Notes under the pieces: generated by a model
What the model was told of the DNA's origin: nothing
Seen by the model: the letters and a program-made list of their open reading frames with translations, nothing else
Databases searched by the model: none
Part shown: one piece after another, positions 26,596 through 34,434 of the stretch
Layout of the letters: each line of letters begins with the position of its first letter
How positions within the stretch are numbered: position 1 is the first letter of the stretch
Translations under genes and position numbers: made by a program
Source: Asbonarchaeum sp964517675
GTDB lineage: Archaea; Nanohalarchaeota; Nanosalinia; Nanosalinales; Nanoanaerosalinaceae
Direction: 5' to 3'
Assembly: GCA_964517675.1 (NCBI GenBank)
Contig: CAZFEL010000003.1
Coordinates: 62,001 to 126,000 of the forward strand
DNA: 64,000 nt

Positions 26596-27084
26596 ATGCA
26601 GTTGTACAGTATCAAGACGACCTTGGTCAGGACCGCCCTTACGGGCTATATCATCCTTCTCACTTATCTCTCGCTCAGGCCGGTCAGTGGTGATGGCAGG
26701 GGCCCAGCCGCAGCATGGGCGCTTCACATCATCGCGTACCTGGGTCTCGGTGTTTTTGTCTCGGTCTCGTTCCCGGACAGGTTCGAGAAACGACGGTTAC
26801 GGTCCATCATCGAGGTCGCCCTGTTCGGTCTTGTCATCGAGTTCCTCCAGATGGTCATGCCCACGAGGACGTTTTCGTTCATCGACATCGCGATGAACGG
26901 TATCGGCGCCGGCCTGTCATGGTTCGCACCGATGGTACTGACCTACGTGACACCTGAGAAGGATGATGGTGGTCCAGGATCGGGCGAGGATGAGGACATA
27001 ACCGCCGGCGATCTCGAGGGCAGGACGCCACGGTCGGATGACATGCGGATGATCGGTGACCGCGAGCAGAGCCAGCAGGCCTGA
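26596..27084 (+). CDS. VanZ-like membrane protein
   Basis: 162 aa. Four hydrophobic segments in the first 120 residues with the VanZ-like pattern LHIIAYLGLGVFVSVSFPDR and EFLQMVMPTRTFSFIDIAMN; then a charged acidic tail of ~45 residues. Function unknown. Confidence 0.75.
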   Translation: MQLYSIKTTLVRTALTGYIILLTYLSLRPVSGDGRGPAAAWALHIIAYLGLGVFVSVSFPDRFEKRRLRSIIEVALFGLVIEFLQMVMPTRTFSFIDIAMNGIGAGLSWFAPMVLTYVTPEKDDGGPGSGEDEDITAGDLEGRTPRSDDMRMIGDREQSQQA

Positions 27085-27091
27085 TGCGGCA

Positions 27092-27202
27092 TCACTGGGT
27101 GAGCATGAAATAGACGCTCGCGACGATCAACATCGTGACGACGAATCCCACCAGGAAACGGTTCTCCCTGAGCAGGTCCATGTATCCTTTGGCCTGTTGC
27201 AT
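27092..27202 (-). CDS. Single-pass membrane microprotein, 36 aa
   Basis: MQQAKGYMDLLRENRFLVGF continues with a hydrophobic helix to ASVYFMLTQ. One transmembrane segment (residues ~16-33). It sits 41 bp upstream of the atpD stop, in the same orientation as that operon but downstream of it. Short ORF; support is only coding-like composition. Confidence 0.4.
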   Translation of the reverse strand: MQQAKGYMDLLRENRFLVGFVVTMLIVASVYFMLTQ

Positions 27203-27243
27203 GGATGGATATCGGCGTTCCAAGGCTTTTCAAATCAGGTGGT

Positions 27244-27981
27244 TCAGTGGACCTGGCTCTGGTGGATGTGCATGCCCCGTTCGGTGTCGAACTCCTTCCC
27301 GCAGTGCGGGCAGGTCGCTGCCTCGTTCGCGTCCCGGCGTGCCTGTCGGTCTTCCTCCTCGGATTTCTCCTTGATCTTCTTCAGGCGGAACGTCTCCTCG
27401 CGGTCGGATTCCTCGAGGACCTGGGAGACGTAGTTCATGGCATCTTTCATCTCCGGGATGACCTTCTCCTCTAAGGCGTTGACACGTCGCTTTGTCTTGT
27501 CGATCTCATCGAGGAGCTTGATCAGGGCAGTCTCGGTCTCGGCAAGCTCGATGACCTTCTCGAGGAGCTCCTCGTAGGAATCGACGGCCGCATCGATCGT
27601 CGACGTCGAGGAATACATGCTGTACCCTCGCTCATCGATGTCACGACGGACCTCCTCGGACTTGATGTCCGGGACCTTGACCCCCATCAGGTTGCGTGAT
27701 TCGAGCTCAACCTGTGGGGTCTGATCGACGGCCATCGCGATCGAGCGGAGCTTCTCGGAGCCCTCGAACGCTATTGCGCGGTCGAGGTCCTTTTTCGCCT
27801 GCTTGAACGTATCTGCCATCTCCCCTTGGACATCGCGGGCATCATCCGCCATCTCCATGAAGTCATGGATCAGGCTGTCCCGCTTTTTCTCCAGGATGGA
27901 GTGGCCGGATTCGGCGAGTTCGATCTGTTCCTTCAGGCGGAGTTCTTCCGCCCGTGTCGGTTTGACGTCCTGTGCCATCAT
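27244..27981 (-). CDS. atpD: A-type ATP synthase subunit D with C-terminal C2H2 zinc finger
   Basis: 245 aa. Residues ~1-210 are subunit D, the central rotor shaft (KPTRAEELRLKEQIELAESG at the start, coiled coils at both ends). Residues 224-245 add a C2H2 finger, C-x2-C-x12-H-x4-H (Cys224, Cys227, His240, His245). Known subunit D proteins end in coiled coil; I know of no zinc finger there. No frameshift is needed; the finger is in the same frame and before the natural stop. Starts overlap the preceding gene by 4 nt. Confidence 0.92.
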   Translation of the reverse strand: MMAQDVKPTRAEELRLKEQIELAESGHSILEKKRDSLIHDFMEMADDARDVQGEMADTFKQAKKDLDRAIAFEGSEKLRSIAMAVDQTPQVELESRNLMGVKVPDIKSEEVRRDIDERGYSMYSSTSTIDAAVDSYEELLEKVIELAETETALIKLLDEIDKTKRRVNALEEKVIPEMKDAMNYVSQVLEESDREETFRLKKIKEKSEEEDRQARRDANEAATCPHCGKEFDTERGMHIHQSQVH

Positions 27982-28370
27982 ACCTCCTCCGTTGTATGAT
28001 CCATATGCTCAGCCCGGATTTTTTCATACGCTTTGGATGCACGCTCTGCCCCGATGTTGCCGTGGAACTCCTGGGGCCACAGATGCCGCCGGCCGGTCAG
28101 CAGGGAGATGATTCCGGGGCTGCCATTGCTGTAACCCTTCCGATCGAGTTCATATCCGATTTCAAGAGTGTAAGAGGCGTATTCCTCCCCGATCTCGACC
28201 GAAAGCTCCGGTTCCAGGCGTCGGTCCTCATACTGCTCTCTCAGACTCTCGTAGGACTCGTATGCCTGTTTTTCTCCGGTAGCCTCCAGGAACCGGCTGA
28301 TCCGGCCGGCACTGGCTGTACTGAACGTCTTCTCGACTGTTTCGGGCTCAGGGGTGGTATCGAACAGCAT
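27978..28370 (-). CDS. Unknown protein inside the ATP synthase operon
   Basis: 130 aa, encoded between atpB and atpD with a 3-bp gap to atpB and a 4-nt ATGA overlap with atpD, so it is translated with the complex. Acidic, with a helical first half and an ELSVEIGEEYASYTLEIGYE strand-like middle. No transmembrane segment, no recognised family. A regulator or assembly factor of the ATP synthase is the natural guess, from position only. Confidence 0.75.
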   Translation of the reverse strand: MLFDTTPEPETVEKTFSTASAGRISRFLEATGEKQAYESYESLREQYEDRRLEPELSVEIGEEYASYTLEIGYELDRKGYSNGSPGIISLLTGRRHLWPQEFHGNIGAERASKAYEKIRAEHMDHTTEEV

Positions 28371-28373
28371 GAC

Positions 28374-29747
28374 TCAGCTGGCCTCCTCGTAGTGCTGTTC
28401 GAGGGTCTCCGGATCGATCCGGTTGAGGGTGTCCTCGGGCAGGTGACCGAGCAGGCCCCACCCCTGCTGGAGAGTATCCTCGATCGTCCGGTTCTCATCC
28501 GGTCCTTGCTGGACGAACTCTTCCTCGTACATCTTCGCGAAGTTCAGCACCCGCTGGTCGTTCTCGGAGAGGGCGTCCTCACCGACGATCTGGACCAGCT
28601 CACGCAGCGAGACACCTTCGGCGTAGTCGGCGAACAGCTGGTCCTTGACCTCGCTGTGATCGTCCCGGGTCTTGTCCGGTCCGATGCCGGCATCCATCAG
28701 CCGCGAGAGGGACTCGAGTACGTTGATCGGCGGGTAGATGCCCTTGTTGTGCAGGTCACGGTCGAGGACGATCTGGCCCTCGGTGATGTACCCTGTCAGG
28801 TCCGGGATCGGGTGGGTGATGTCGTCACCGACCATCGTCAGGATCGGGACCTGGGTGATCGAGCCGTCCTTGCCCTCGATCTGTCCGGCCCGTTCGTAGA
28901 TCTGGGCCAGGTCGGTGTACATGTAGCCCGGATAGCCACGCCGGCCAGGGACCTCCTCCCGGGCCGCTGCGATCTCACGCAAGGAGTTACAGTAGTTTGT
29001 CATGTCTGTCAGGATGACAAGGACGTGCATGTCCTTCTCGAAGGCGAGATACTCTGCTGTTGTCAGTGCCATCCGCGGGGTGACGATCCGCTCTGCGGCG
29101 GGGTCATCTGCCCGGTTGAGGAACACGACCGACCGCTCGAGTGCGCCGGTCTCCCGGAAGTCATCGATGAACTCCTGGGCCTCGTCGTTCGTGATACCCA
29201 TGCCCGCGAACACGACGGCGAATTCCTCGTCCTGATCACGGACCTCAGCCTGTCGGGCGATCTGAAGTGCGATCTCGTTGTGTGGCATGCCGGAGCCGGA
29301 GAAGATCGGGAGCTTCTGTCCTCGGACCAGCGTGTTCATGCCGTCGATGGACGAGATACCGGTCTGGATGAAGTCCTCCGGCAGCTCGCGGCTGTACGGG
29401 TTGATCGACTCTCCGACGATGTCGTGTTCGTCTTCGGGGATGATCTCCGGACCGTCATCGATCGGCTCGCCGCGGCCGTTGAGGATACGGCCGAGCAGAT
29501 CCTCGGTCACGGGCATCTTGACGTTCTTGTCCAGGAACGTGACCCTGGCATCCCGCCCGAGGCCTGTGGTCTCCTCGTAGACCTGGACCACGACGACGTC
29601 CTTGGAGGTCTCGAGGACCTCTCCTCGTTTCCGTTCGCCCTCGGGGGTCTTGATCTCGACGATGTCCCCGTATGCGACGTTCTCTGTCTTTTCAACGAAC
29701 ACGAGCGGTCCGTTGATGTCCCGTACTGTCTGATATTCCTTGGCCAT
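28374..29747 (-). CDS. atpB: A-type ATP synthase subunit B
   Basis: 457 aa, non-catalytic nucleotide-binding subunit. GMPHNEIALQIARQ takes the place of a P-loop, as in all B subunits; PGRRGYPGYMYTDLAQIYER is the conserved block. A strong GGAGGTG site precedes the ATG. Length normal. Confidence 0.95.
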   Translation of the reverse strand: MAKEYQTVRDINGPLVFVEKTENVAYGDIVEIKTPEGERKRGEVLETSKDVVVVQVYEETTGLGRDARVTFLDKNVKMPVTEDLLGRILNGRGEPIDDGPEIIPEDEHDIVGESINPYSRELPEDFIQTGISSIDGMNTLVRGQKLPIFSGSGMPHNEIALQIARQAEVRDQDEEFAVVFAGMGITNDEAQEFIDDFRETGALERSVVFLNRADDPAAERIVTPRMALTTAEYLAFEKDMHVLVILTDMTNYCNSLREIAAAREEVPGRRGYPGYMYTDLAQIYERAGQIEGKDGSITQVPILTMVGDDITHPIPDLTGYITEGQIVLDRDLHNKGIYPPINVLESLSRLMDAGIGPDKTRDDHSEVKDQLFADYAEGVSLRELVQIVGEDALSENDQRVLNFAKMYEEEFVQQGPDENRTIEDTLQQGWGLLGHLPEDTLNRIDPETLEQHYEEAS

Positions 29748-29805
29748 TAGAATTCACCTCCGTGTTCACTCCGGTGAATCTCATGCCTTCGCGCTGGTGC
29801 GGAAG

Positions 29806-31575
29806 TCATGAATTATCACCTCCGATGGAGGAGAAGTCATCCTCGATCTGGTCGTGGATCTCATCGAGGTACTCCTCCCAGTCGCCTTCGAACTTGATGT
29901 TCGAGATCAGCTGTTTGGACTCGACGCCGGTGATATCCTCCAGCATCGCGCCCTCTTCCATTGCCTCCTCGGCACGGTCGCCGAACTCCATGATCGTCTT
30001 GAGGATGGAGATGGTCTTTTTCGGTGAGCAGAACGTGTCAATGTCGTGGAACGCGTTCTGCTGGAGGAAGAACTCCTTGACCATCCTGGCGATCTCGAGG
30101 GTGAGCTGTTGCTCTTCAGGCAGTGCGTCCTTGCCGACAAGCTGGACTGTCTCCTGGAGCTTCTCGTCTTCCTGGAGCAGGTTCTTGGCGCGTTTGATCA
30201 TCGCGCCCCAGTCCTCATCGACCTCCTCTTCGAAGTACGGCTGGAGCTTGTCCGTATATCCTGAGTAGCTGTCCGTCCACGAGATCGCAGGGAAGTGGCG
30301 CTTGTTTGCCAGTTCCTTGTCCAGCGCCCAGAACGTCTTGGTCACGCGGAGCGTGTTCTGGGTGACCGGCTCGGTGAAGTCCCCGCCAGGCGGGGAGACG
30401 GCACCGATGACCGAGACAGAGCCTGGATCGTCGATGTTGTCCGCGAGGGGTTCGACACGTCCGGCCCGCTCGTAGAACTCGGCCAGCTTCGAGGCCAGGT
30501 AGGCGGGATAGCCACGCTCACCAGGCATCTCTTCCAGCCGCGCGGAGACCTCACGCATGGCCTCGGCCCACCGGGAGGTGGAATCGGCCATCAGTGCGAC
30601 GGAATAGCCCTGGTCACGGAAGTACTCCGCGATCGTGATGCCGGTATAGATGGATGCCTCTCGGGCGGCGACAGGCATGTTCGAGGTGTTCGCGATGAGG
30701 ACGGTCCGGTCCATCAGCTTCCGGTCTTCCTCGCTGTGCGGGTCCTCGAGTTCGGGGAACTCATCGAGGACCTCTGTCATCTCGTTGCCTCGCTCGCCGC
30801 AGCCGATGTAGACGATGATATCGGCGTCGGACCACTTCGCGAGCTGCTGCTGGGTGACCGTCTTGCCGGTCCCGAACCCGCCAGGGATGGCTGCGACGCC
30901 TCCCTTTGACATCGGGAAGAGCCCGTCAAGGACGCGCTGTCCTGTGACAAGCGGGACCTCGGGCTTGAGCTTTTCGGTGACCTCCCGTGCCTCACGGATC
31001 GGCCACTCCTGCATCATCTGGATCTCGGTGCCGTCCTTGAGCTCGACGACGGCCTCTTCGACGGTGTGTTTGCCCTCGCTGACCGCCGCCACTGTACCTT
31101 CCTTGCCCGGCGGGGTCAGGATGCGGTGCTCGTTGCCCTTTTCAGGGACCGTGCCGAGGACATCGCCTGTTGAGATCTCATCGCCTTCCTCGACCTCGGG
31201 GTCGAAGTCCCACTCCTCATCGAGGTCGACACCTGGAGCGTCGACACCCCGCTCGATGAAGTTGCCGGTCTTCGCTTCGATCTCAGGGAGCGGGCGCTGG
31301 AGCCCGTCGTAGATCGATCCAAGCAGACCCGGACCGAGCTCGACGGACAGGGGGCGACCGGTGTTTTTGACAGGTTCACCCGGCTTGACCCCGGTCGTGT
31401 CCTCATAGACCTGGATGTAGGTCCTGTCACCCTCGATCTGGATGACCTCGCCCATCAGGCCCTCTTCCCCGACGCGGACGACATCGTTCATCTGTGTTTT
31501 CAGATCTTCTGCTATCACTACAGGTCCTGAGACCTTGTAGATCTCTCCTACGTCTGTGAATGCTTGATCGGTCAT
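29806..31575 (-). CDS. atpA: A-type ATP synthase catalytic subunit A
   Basis: 589 aa. P-loop GGFGTGKT at residues 232-239, non-homologous bulge region after the N-terminal barrel, and PGERGYPAYLASKLAEFYER. Forms the catalytic hexamer with B. No intein. Separated from atpB by 58 bp. Confidence 0.96.
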   Translation of the reverse strand: MTDQAFTDVGEIYKVSGPVVIAEDLKTQMNDVVRVGEEGLMGEVIQIEGDRTYIQVYEDTTGVKPGEPVKNTGRPLSVELGPGLLGSIYDGLQRPLPEIEAKTGNFIERGVDAPGVDLDEEWDFDPEVEEGDEISTGDVLGTVPEKGNEHRILTPPGKEGTVAAVSEGKHTVEEAVVELKDGTEIQMMQEWPIREAREVTEKLKPEVPLVTGQRVLDGLFPMSKGGVAAIPGGFGTGKTVTQQQLAKWSDADIIVYIGCGERGNEMTEVLDEFPELEDPHSEEDRKLMDRTVLIANTSNMPVAAREASIYTGITIAEYFRDQGYSVALMADSTSRWAEAMREVSARLEEMPGERGYPAYLASKLAEFYERAGRVEPLADNIDDPGSVSVIGAVSPPGGDFTEPVTQNTLRVTKTFWALDKELANKRHFPAISWTDSYSGYTDKLQPYFEEEVDEDWGAMIKRAKNLLQEDEKLQETVQLVGKDALPEEQQLTLEIARMVKEFFLQQNAFHDIDTFCSPKKTISILKTIMEFGDRAEEAMEEGAMLEDITGVESKQLISNIKFEGDWEEYLDEIHDQIEDDFSSIGGDNS

Positions 31576-31585
31576 GATGAATCAC

Positions 31586-31906
31586 CTACGTCCAGATGTC
31601 AACTCCGATGGCCTTCTTTATCTTGGCCCGCAGATCCTGGGATTCTCCCTCTTCCGAGAGGGCCACGACCACGGGGTCGACGGCGTTACCGATGGCCATC
31701 CGCCGTTTCTTCGGTAGTGTATCCATAAGTTCCTGATGCGTGATGACGATACCCAGGTCCATGTCCATGAGATCGTCCAGCGTGTCCGCGAACTCGTCCT
31801 CATCGACGACGTGTGTCTCCGTGACGCCTGCAAGCCGGAACCCAAGGCACATCTCTCTGTCGCCGATGACGGCGATGTCTTTCAGTTTCTCATCCATCGT
31901 TCTCAC
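31586..31906 (-). CDS. atpF: A-type ATP synthase subunit F
   Basis: 106 aa. IAVIGDREMCLGFRLAGV and the TLDDLMDMDLGIVITHQELM block identify subunit F, which sits on the rotor shaft with D. Its start overlaps the end of the uracil-DNA glycosylase gene. Confidence 0.9.
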   Translation of the reverse strand: MRTMDEKLKDIAVIGDREMCLGFRLAGVTETHVVDEDEFADTLDDLMDMDLGIVITHQELMDTLPKKRRMAIGNAVDPVVVALSEEGESQDLRAKIKKAIGVDIWT

Positions 31907-32435
31907 CTATCACGTCGTCCAGTCTATCGATATCTGGTTCATACCCGGATCTGAGCGCATAGGCCGGGTGTGGGATGGGGTAAACAGTCCCTGCATCGGT
32001 CTCGTACGTCCGCTCGCACACGTCATCGACGAACGATCCCTCGATATCGATGAAATGCCGGGTCGCGGTCTTCCCGAGCGGGACGATCACGTCAGGCTCC
32101 ATGGCCTCGATCTCCTCGTCCAGCCACCGGCCGAACCGCTCGCGTTCCTCCGCCGTGGGGGTACGGTTCCCAGGCGGGCGGCACTTGACGACGTTCGTGA
32201 TCGCGTACTGCCCGTCCAGGTCAGCGGCCGTGATCCAGTCGTCCAGGATCGATCCCGACCGACCGACGAAGGGCTTGCCTTCTTTGTCCTCTTCGGCGCC
32301 CGGGGCCTCCCCGACGAACAGGACTGTCGGTTCCTCTGTCCCGCGGTAGGTGACGAAGTTCCGTGCCTGCTGGCACAGCTCCGTCTCCATCAGGTCCTCC
32401 TGCTCGCGCTGGAAGACCTCCTGGACAGCGTTCAT
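31890..32435 (-). CDS. Type-4 uracil-DNA glycosylase lacking two Fe-S cysteines
   Basis: 181 aa. Motif GEAPGAEED (residues 43-50), KPFVGRSG, NVVKCRPPGNR and the second catalytic motif HPAY identify family 4 UDG, which removes uracil from DNA. The family binds a 4Fe-4S cluster through four cysteines. Here Cys21 and Cys85 remain, but the partner positions appear to be Ala24 and Phe101, so the cluster is probably absent. The gene lies between atpC and atpF and overlaps both. Confidence 0.85.
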   Translation of the reverse strand: MNAVQEVFQREQEDLMETELCQQARNFVTYRGTEEPTVLFVGEAPGAEEDKEGKPFVGRSGSILDDWITAADLDGQYAITNVVKCRPPGNRTPTAEERERFGRWLDEEIEAMEPDVIVPLGKTATRHFIDIEGSFVDDVCERTYETDAGTVYPIPHPAYALRSGYEPDIDRLDDVIGENDG

Positions 32436-33481
32436 CGTTCTTTCACCCCGCGGATGAGGTTCCGGTCCATGAACGCCTGGCCGAGGTTGGCCTTGTTGGC
32501 CTGCAGGATGATGCGGAGGTTCGCGACCTCGACCTGCTTGCCGATCATGTATCCGAGGACCGGGTTGATCGAAAGGGGTTCGCGGTGGAGCATCTCAGTA
32601 CCCCGCTCGAGCTTGTGTCGCTGGAGGGCCTGCTCGACGTCTGTTATATCAGTCATGCCCTGATCGATGTGACTACCGGCGTCTTGCTCCCGTACGAGCC
32701 CAAGGGCGTCCTCGTAATCGTCCGCGAGGATGAGTTCACGGAGATCGTTATCGATGCGACCGTCGGACAGATCGAGGATCTGGTCCTGGATGTCCTGGGG
32801 ATCGAAGCCGTGTTTCTTCAGCCGCAGGACGAGTCCGATGTTCTTTGTCCTGACCTCGAGCTCGAGGAACTCTCTGAACAGCTGTCCCTGTGCCGGGATG
32901 TCGTCCGCGACATCGAGGAGGTGCCGGTAGTAGGCCCTGTCCAGGGCGTATTCCATCTCCTCGAGCGTTGCATCGGGGTCGACGTGCTCGATGAGGGTCC
33001 CGCCGCCCGGGACCTCGACGGCGGCGAGGATGTCCTCGATGCTTTCCATCGCTGCCAGTCCAGTGAGCCTCCCTTCCGGCATGTCATGGGTCGGGAGCAG
33101 CATGTCCGTGAGGTCCTGGTCCCTGTCCCGTCTGGTGTGCCTGAGGACCGTCTTGATGTTCTCGATATCGATGCGGGCGAAATAGGCCCGGAGCAGGTCC
33201 TGTATCAGGTCCGGGCTGATCCGCATGAGCTTCTCATAGATACGGGCGAGGTGGTGATCGAGTGCCTTCTCGAGCAGGTCGATGTCGCTTTCCTCACCGC
33301 TGAACCTGTTGATGTCTTCCTTGTAGTCGCCCTGCTGGAGGGTCTCGAGGATCTCTGCCGGCGCCATCTTCTCCAGCTTGCGATAGTCATTGCTCGAGAG
33401 CAGGTTCTCTCGCATCGCCCTGACCCGGGCGTTGACGTACGGGAACGTTCTGAGGCCGGCAAGTTGGTTCTTGATGTTCAT
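32432..33481 (-). CDS. atpC: A-type ATP synthase subunit C
   Basis: 349 aa. The FPYVNARVRAMRENLLSSND N-terminus and repeated helical domains match subunit C (the d-like funnel linking rotor shaft to the K ring). Preceded by atpE with a 3-bp gap. Normal length. Confidence 0.92.
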   Translation of the reverse strand: MNIKNQLAGLRTFPYVNARVRAMRENLLSSNDYRKLEKMAPAEILETLQQGDYKEDINRFSGEESDIDLLEKALDHHLARIYEKLMRISPDLIQDLLRAYFARIDIENIKTVLRHTRRDRDQDLTDMLLPTHDMPEGRLTGLAAMESIEDILAAVEVPGGGTLIEHVDPDATLEEMEYALDRAYYRHLLDVADDIPAQGQLFREFLELEVRTKNIGLVLRLKKHGFDPQDIQDQILDLSDGRIDNDLRELILADDYEDALGLVREQDAGSHIDQGMTDITDVEQALQRHKLERGTEMLHREPLSINPVLGYMIGKQVEVANLRIILQANKANLGQAFMDRNLIRGVKER

Positions 33482-33484
33482 TGA

Positions 33485-34036
33485 TCAGTTGAACAGTTCC
33501 TGTGCTGTCTCTTTCCGGTACTGGGTCCGGACGTTTTCGAGGACGCTGTCGAAGGAGTAATCGTACCGTACCGAGCCATCGCTGTCCTCGATGATCAGGC
33601 CCTCGATGTCGGTCTCTTTGACATCCGCATCGACCATGTCTGACACTGCATCGACCATGTCACCAGACGTGTAGACGGTCCCGATCTCGATCTCATTGCC
33701 GACTGTCTCGATGATCGAGGCGAACAGGTCCTCCCTGTCGTCGCTGTCCATCTCGCTGATGCGGTCTCGCAGCTGCCCGAACGCGTCATGGATGAGTTCC
33801 TGTTTCGCTTCCATCGTGATCTGCTGTGCCTTCATCCTGGCTGAGGCAAGTTCCTGTCGACGGAGTGCCTCCGCTTCGGCCTTGGCCTCTGCTTTGGCCT
33901 CGTCCCTGAGACGTTCTGCCTTCTGTTTGGCTTCGGAGACGATATCATCTGCTTCCTGCTCTGCCTCTTCGATGATCTGCTCTGCCTTCTGCTCTGCCTT
34001 GTCCAGGATCGTCGCTTTGACTTTGTCTAGTGCCAT
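33485..34036 (-). CDS. atpE: A-type ATP synthase subunit E
   Basis: 183 aa. A long N-terminal helix of Ala/Glu/Lys (about residues 10-85) followed by a globular C-terminus. It forms the peripheral stalk with subunit H. A 132-bp spacer containing a hairpin plus U-tract separates it from atpK. Confidence 0.92.
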   Translation of the reverse strand: MALDKVKATILDKAEQKAEQIIEEAEQEADDIVSEAKQKAERLRDEAKAEAKAEAEALRRQELASARMKAQQITMEAKQELIHDAFGQLRDRISEMDSDDREDLFASIIETVGNEIEIGTVYTSGDMVDAVSDMVDADVKETDIEGLIIEDSDGSVRYDYSFDSVLENVRTQYRKETAQELFN

Positions 34037-34138
34037 TGTCTCACCTCGATCAGTGATCGGACCGCCCTCTGGTGAAGACGGTGTCCTACCTGTGCTGTCA
34101 TGCGGACAGCGTTCTCTTCTCGACCCGTTGAAAGGAAA

Positions 34139-34168
34139 GGAAAAAAAGTGCGCCGGGTCATGGCGCCT
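34139..34168 (-). terminator. Hairpin and U-tract after atpK
   Basis: Reading the minus strand directly after the atpK stop: GCGCC, loop ATGACCC, GGCGC, then a run of T. It looks like an attenuating terminator that would let the multi-copy K subunit be made in excess over the downstream genes. Confidence 0.5.
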
Positions 34169-34399
34169 TTAGATCATGCCAAGTGCACGCAGTGCGACGA
34201 CAAGTCCGAAGATGACCATCGTCTCCGGGATGACTGTCAGGATGAGACCCTGCCCGAAGAGGCTGTCGTCTTCAGCCATCGCTCCGACAGCTGCTGCACC
34301 GATCTTGGACTGTGCCCAGCCGGTGGCGAGTCCTGTCAGACCGATAGCGATTCCTGCGCCGATCGTCGCCATGTCACTGAATGCTGCTTCTGTTGCCAT
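34169..34399 (-). CDS. atpK: A-type ATP synthase subunit K (c ring)
   Basis: 76 aa, two transmembrane helices: Gly/Ala-rich helix 1 (GAGIAIGLTGLATGWAQSKI) and helix 2 with the ion-carrying Glu in VIPETMVIFGL. Short hairpin proteolipid. The ligand set does not settle H+ versus Na+ by eye. Confidence 0.93.
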   Translation of the reverse strand: MATEAAFSDMATIGAGIAIGLTGLATGWAQSKIGAAAVGAMAEDDSLFGQGLILTVIPETMVIFGLVVALRALGMI

Positions 34400-34434
34400 T
34401 GTGTGATTTCACCTCGAAACATCGATTATGTTCG

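Noticed and set aside
27972..29750. Long plus-strand ORF of about 590 codons opposite atpB
   Set aside because: Exact antisense of atpB and its neighbour; composition (Val/Leu/Asp-rich) is the usual mirror of acidic GC-rich genes.
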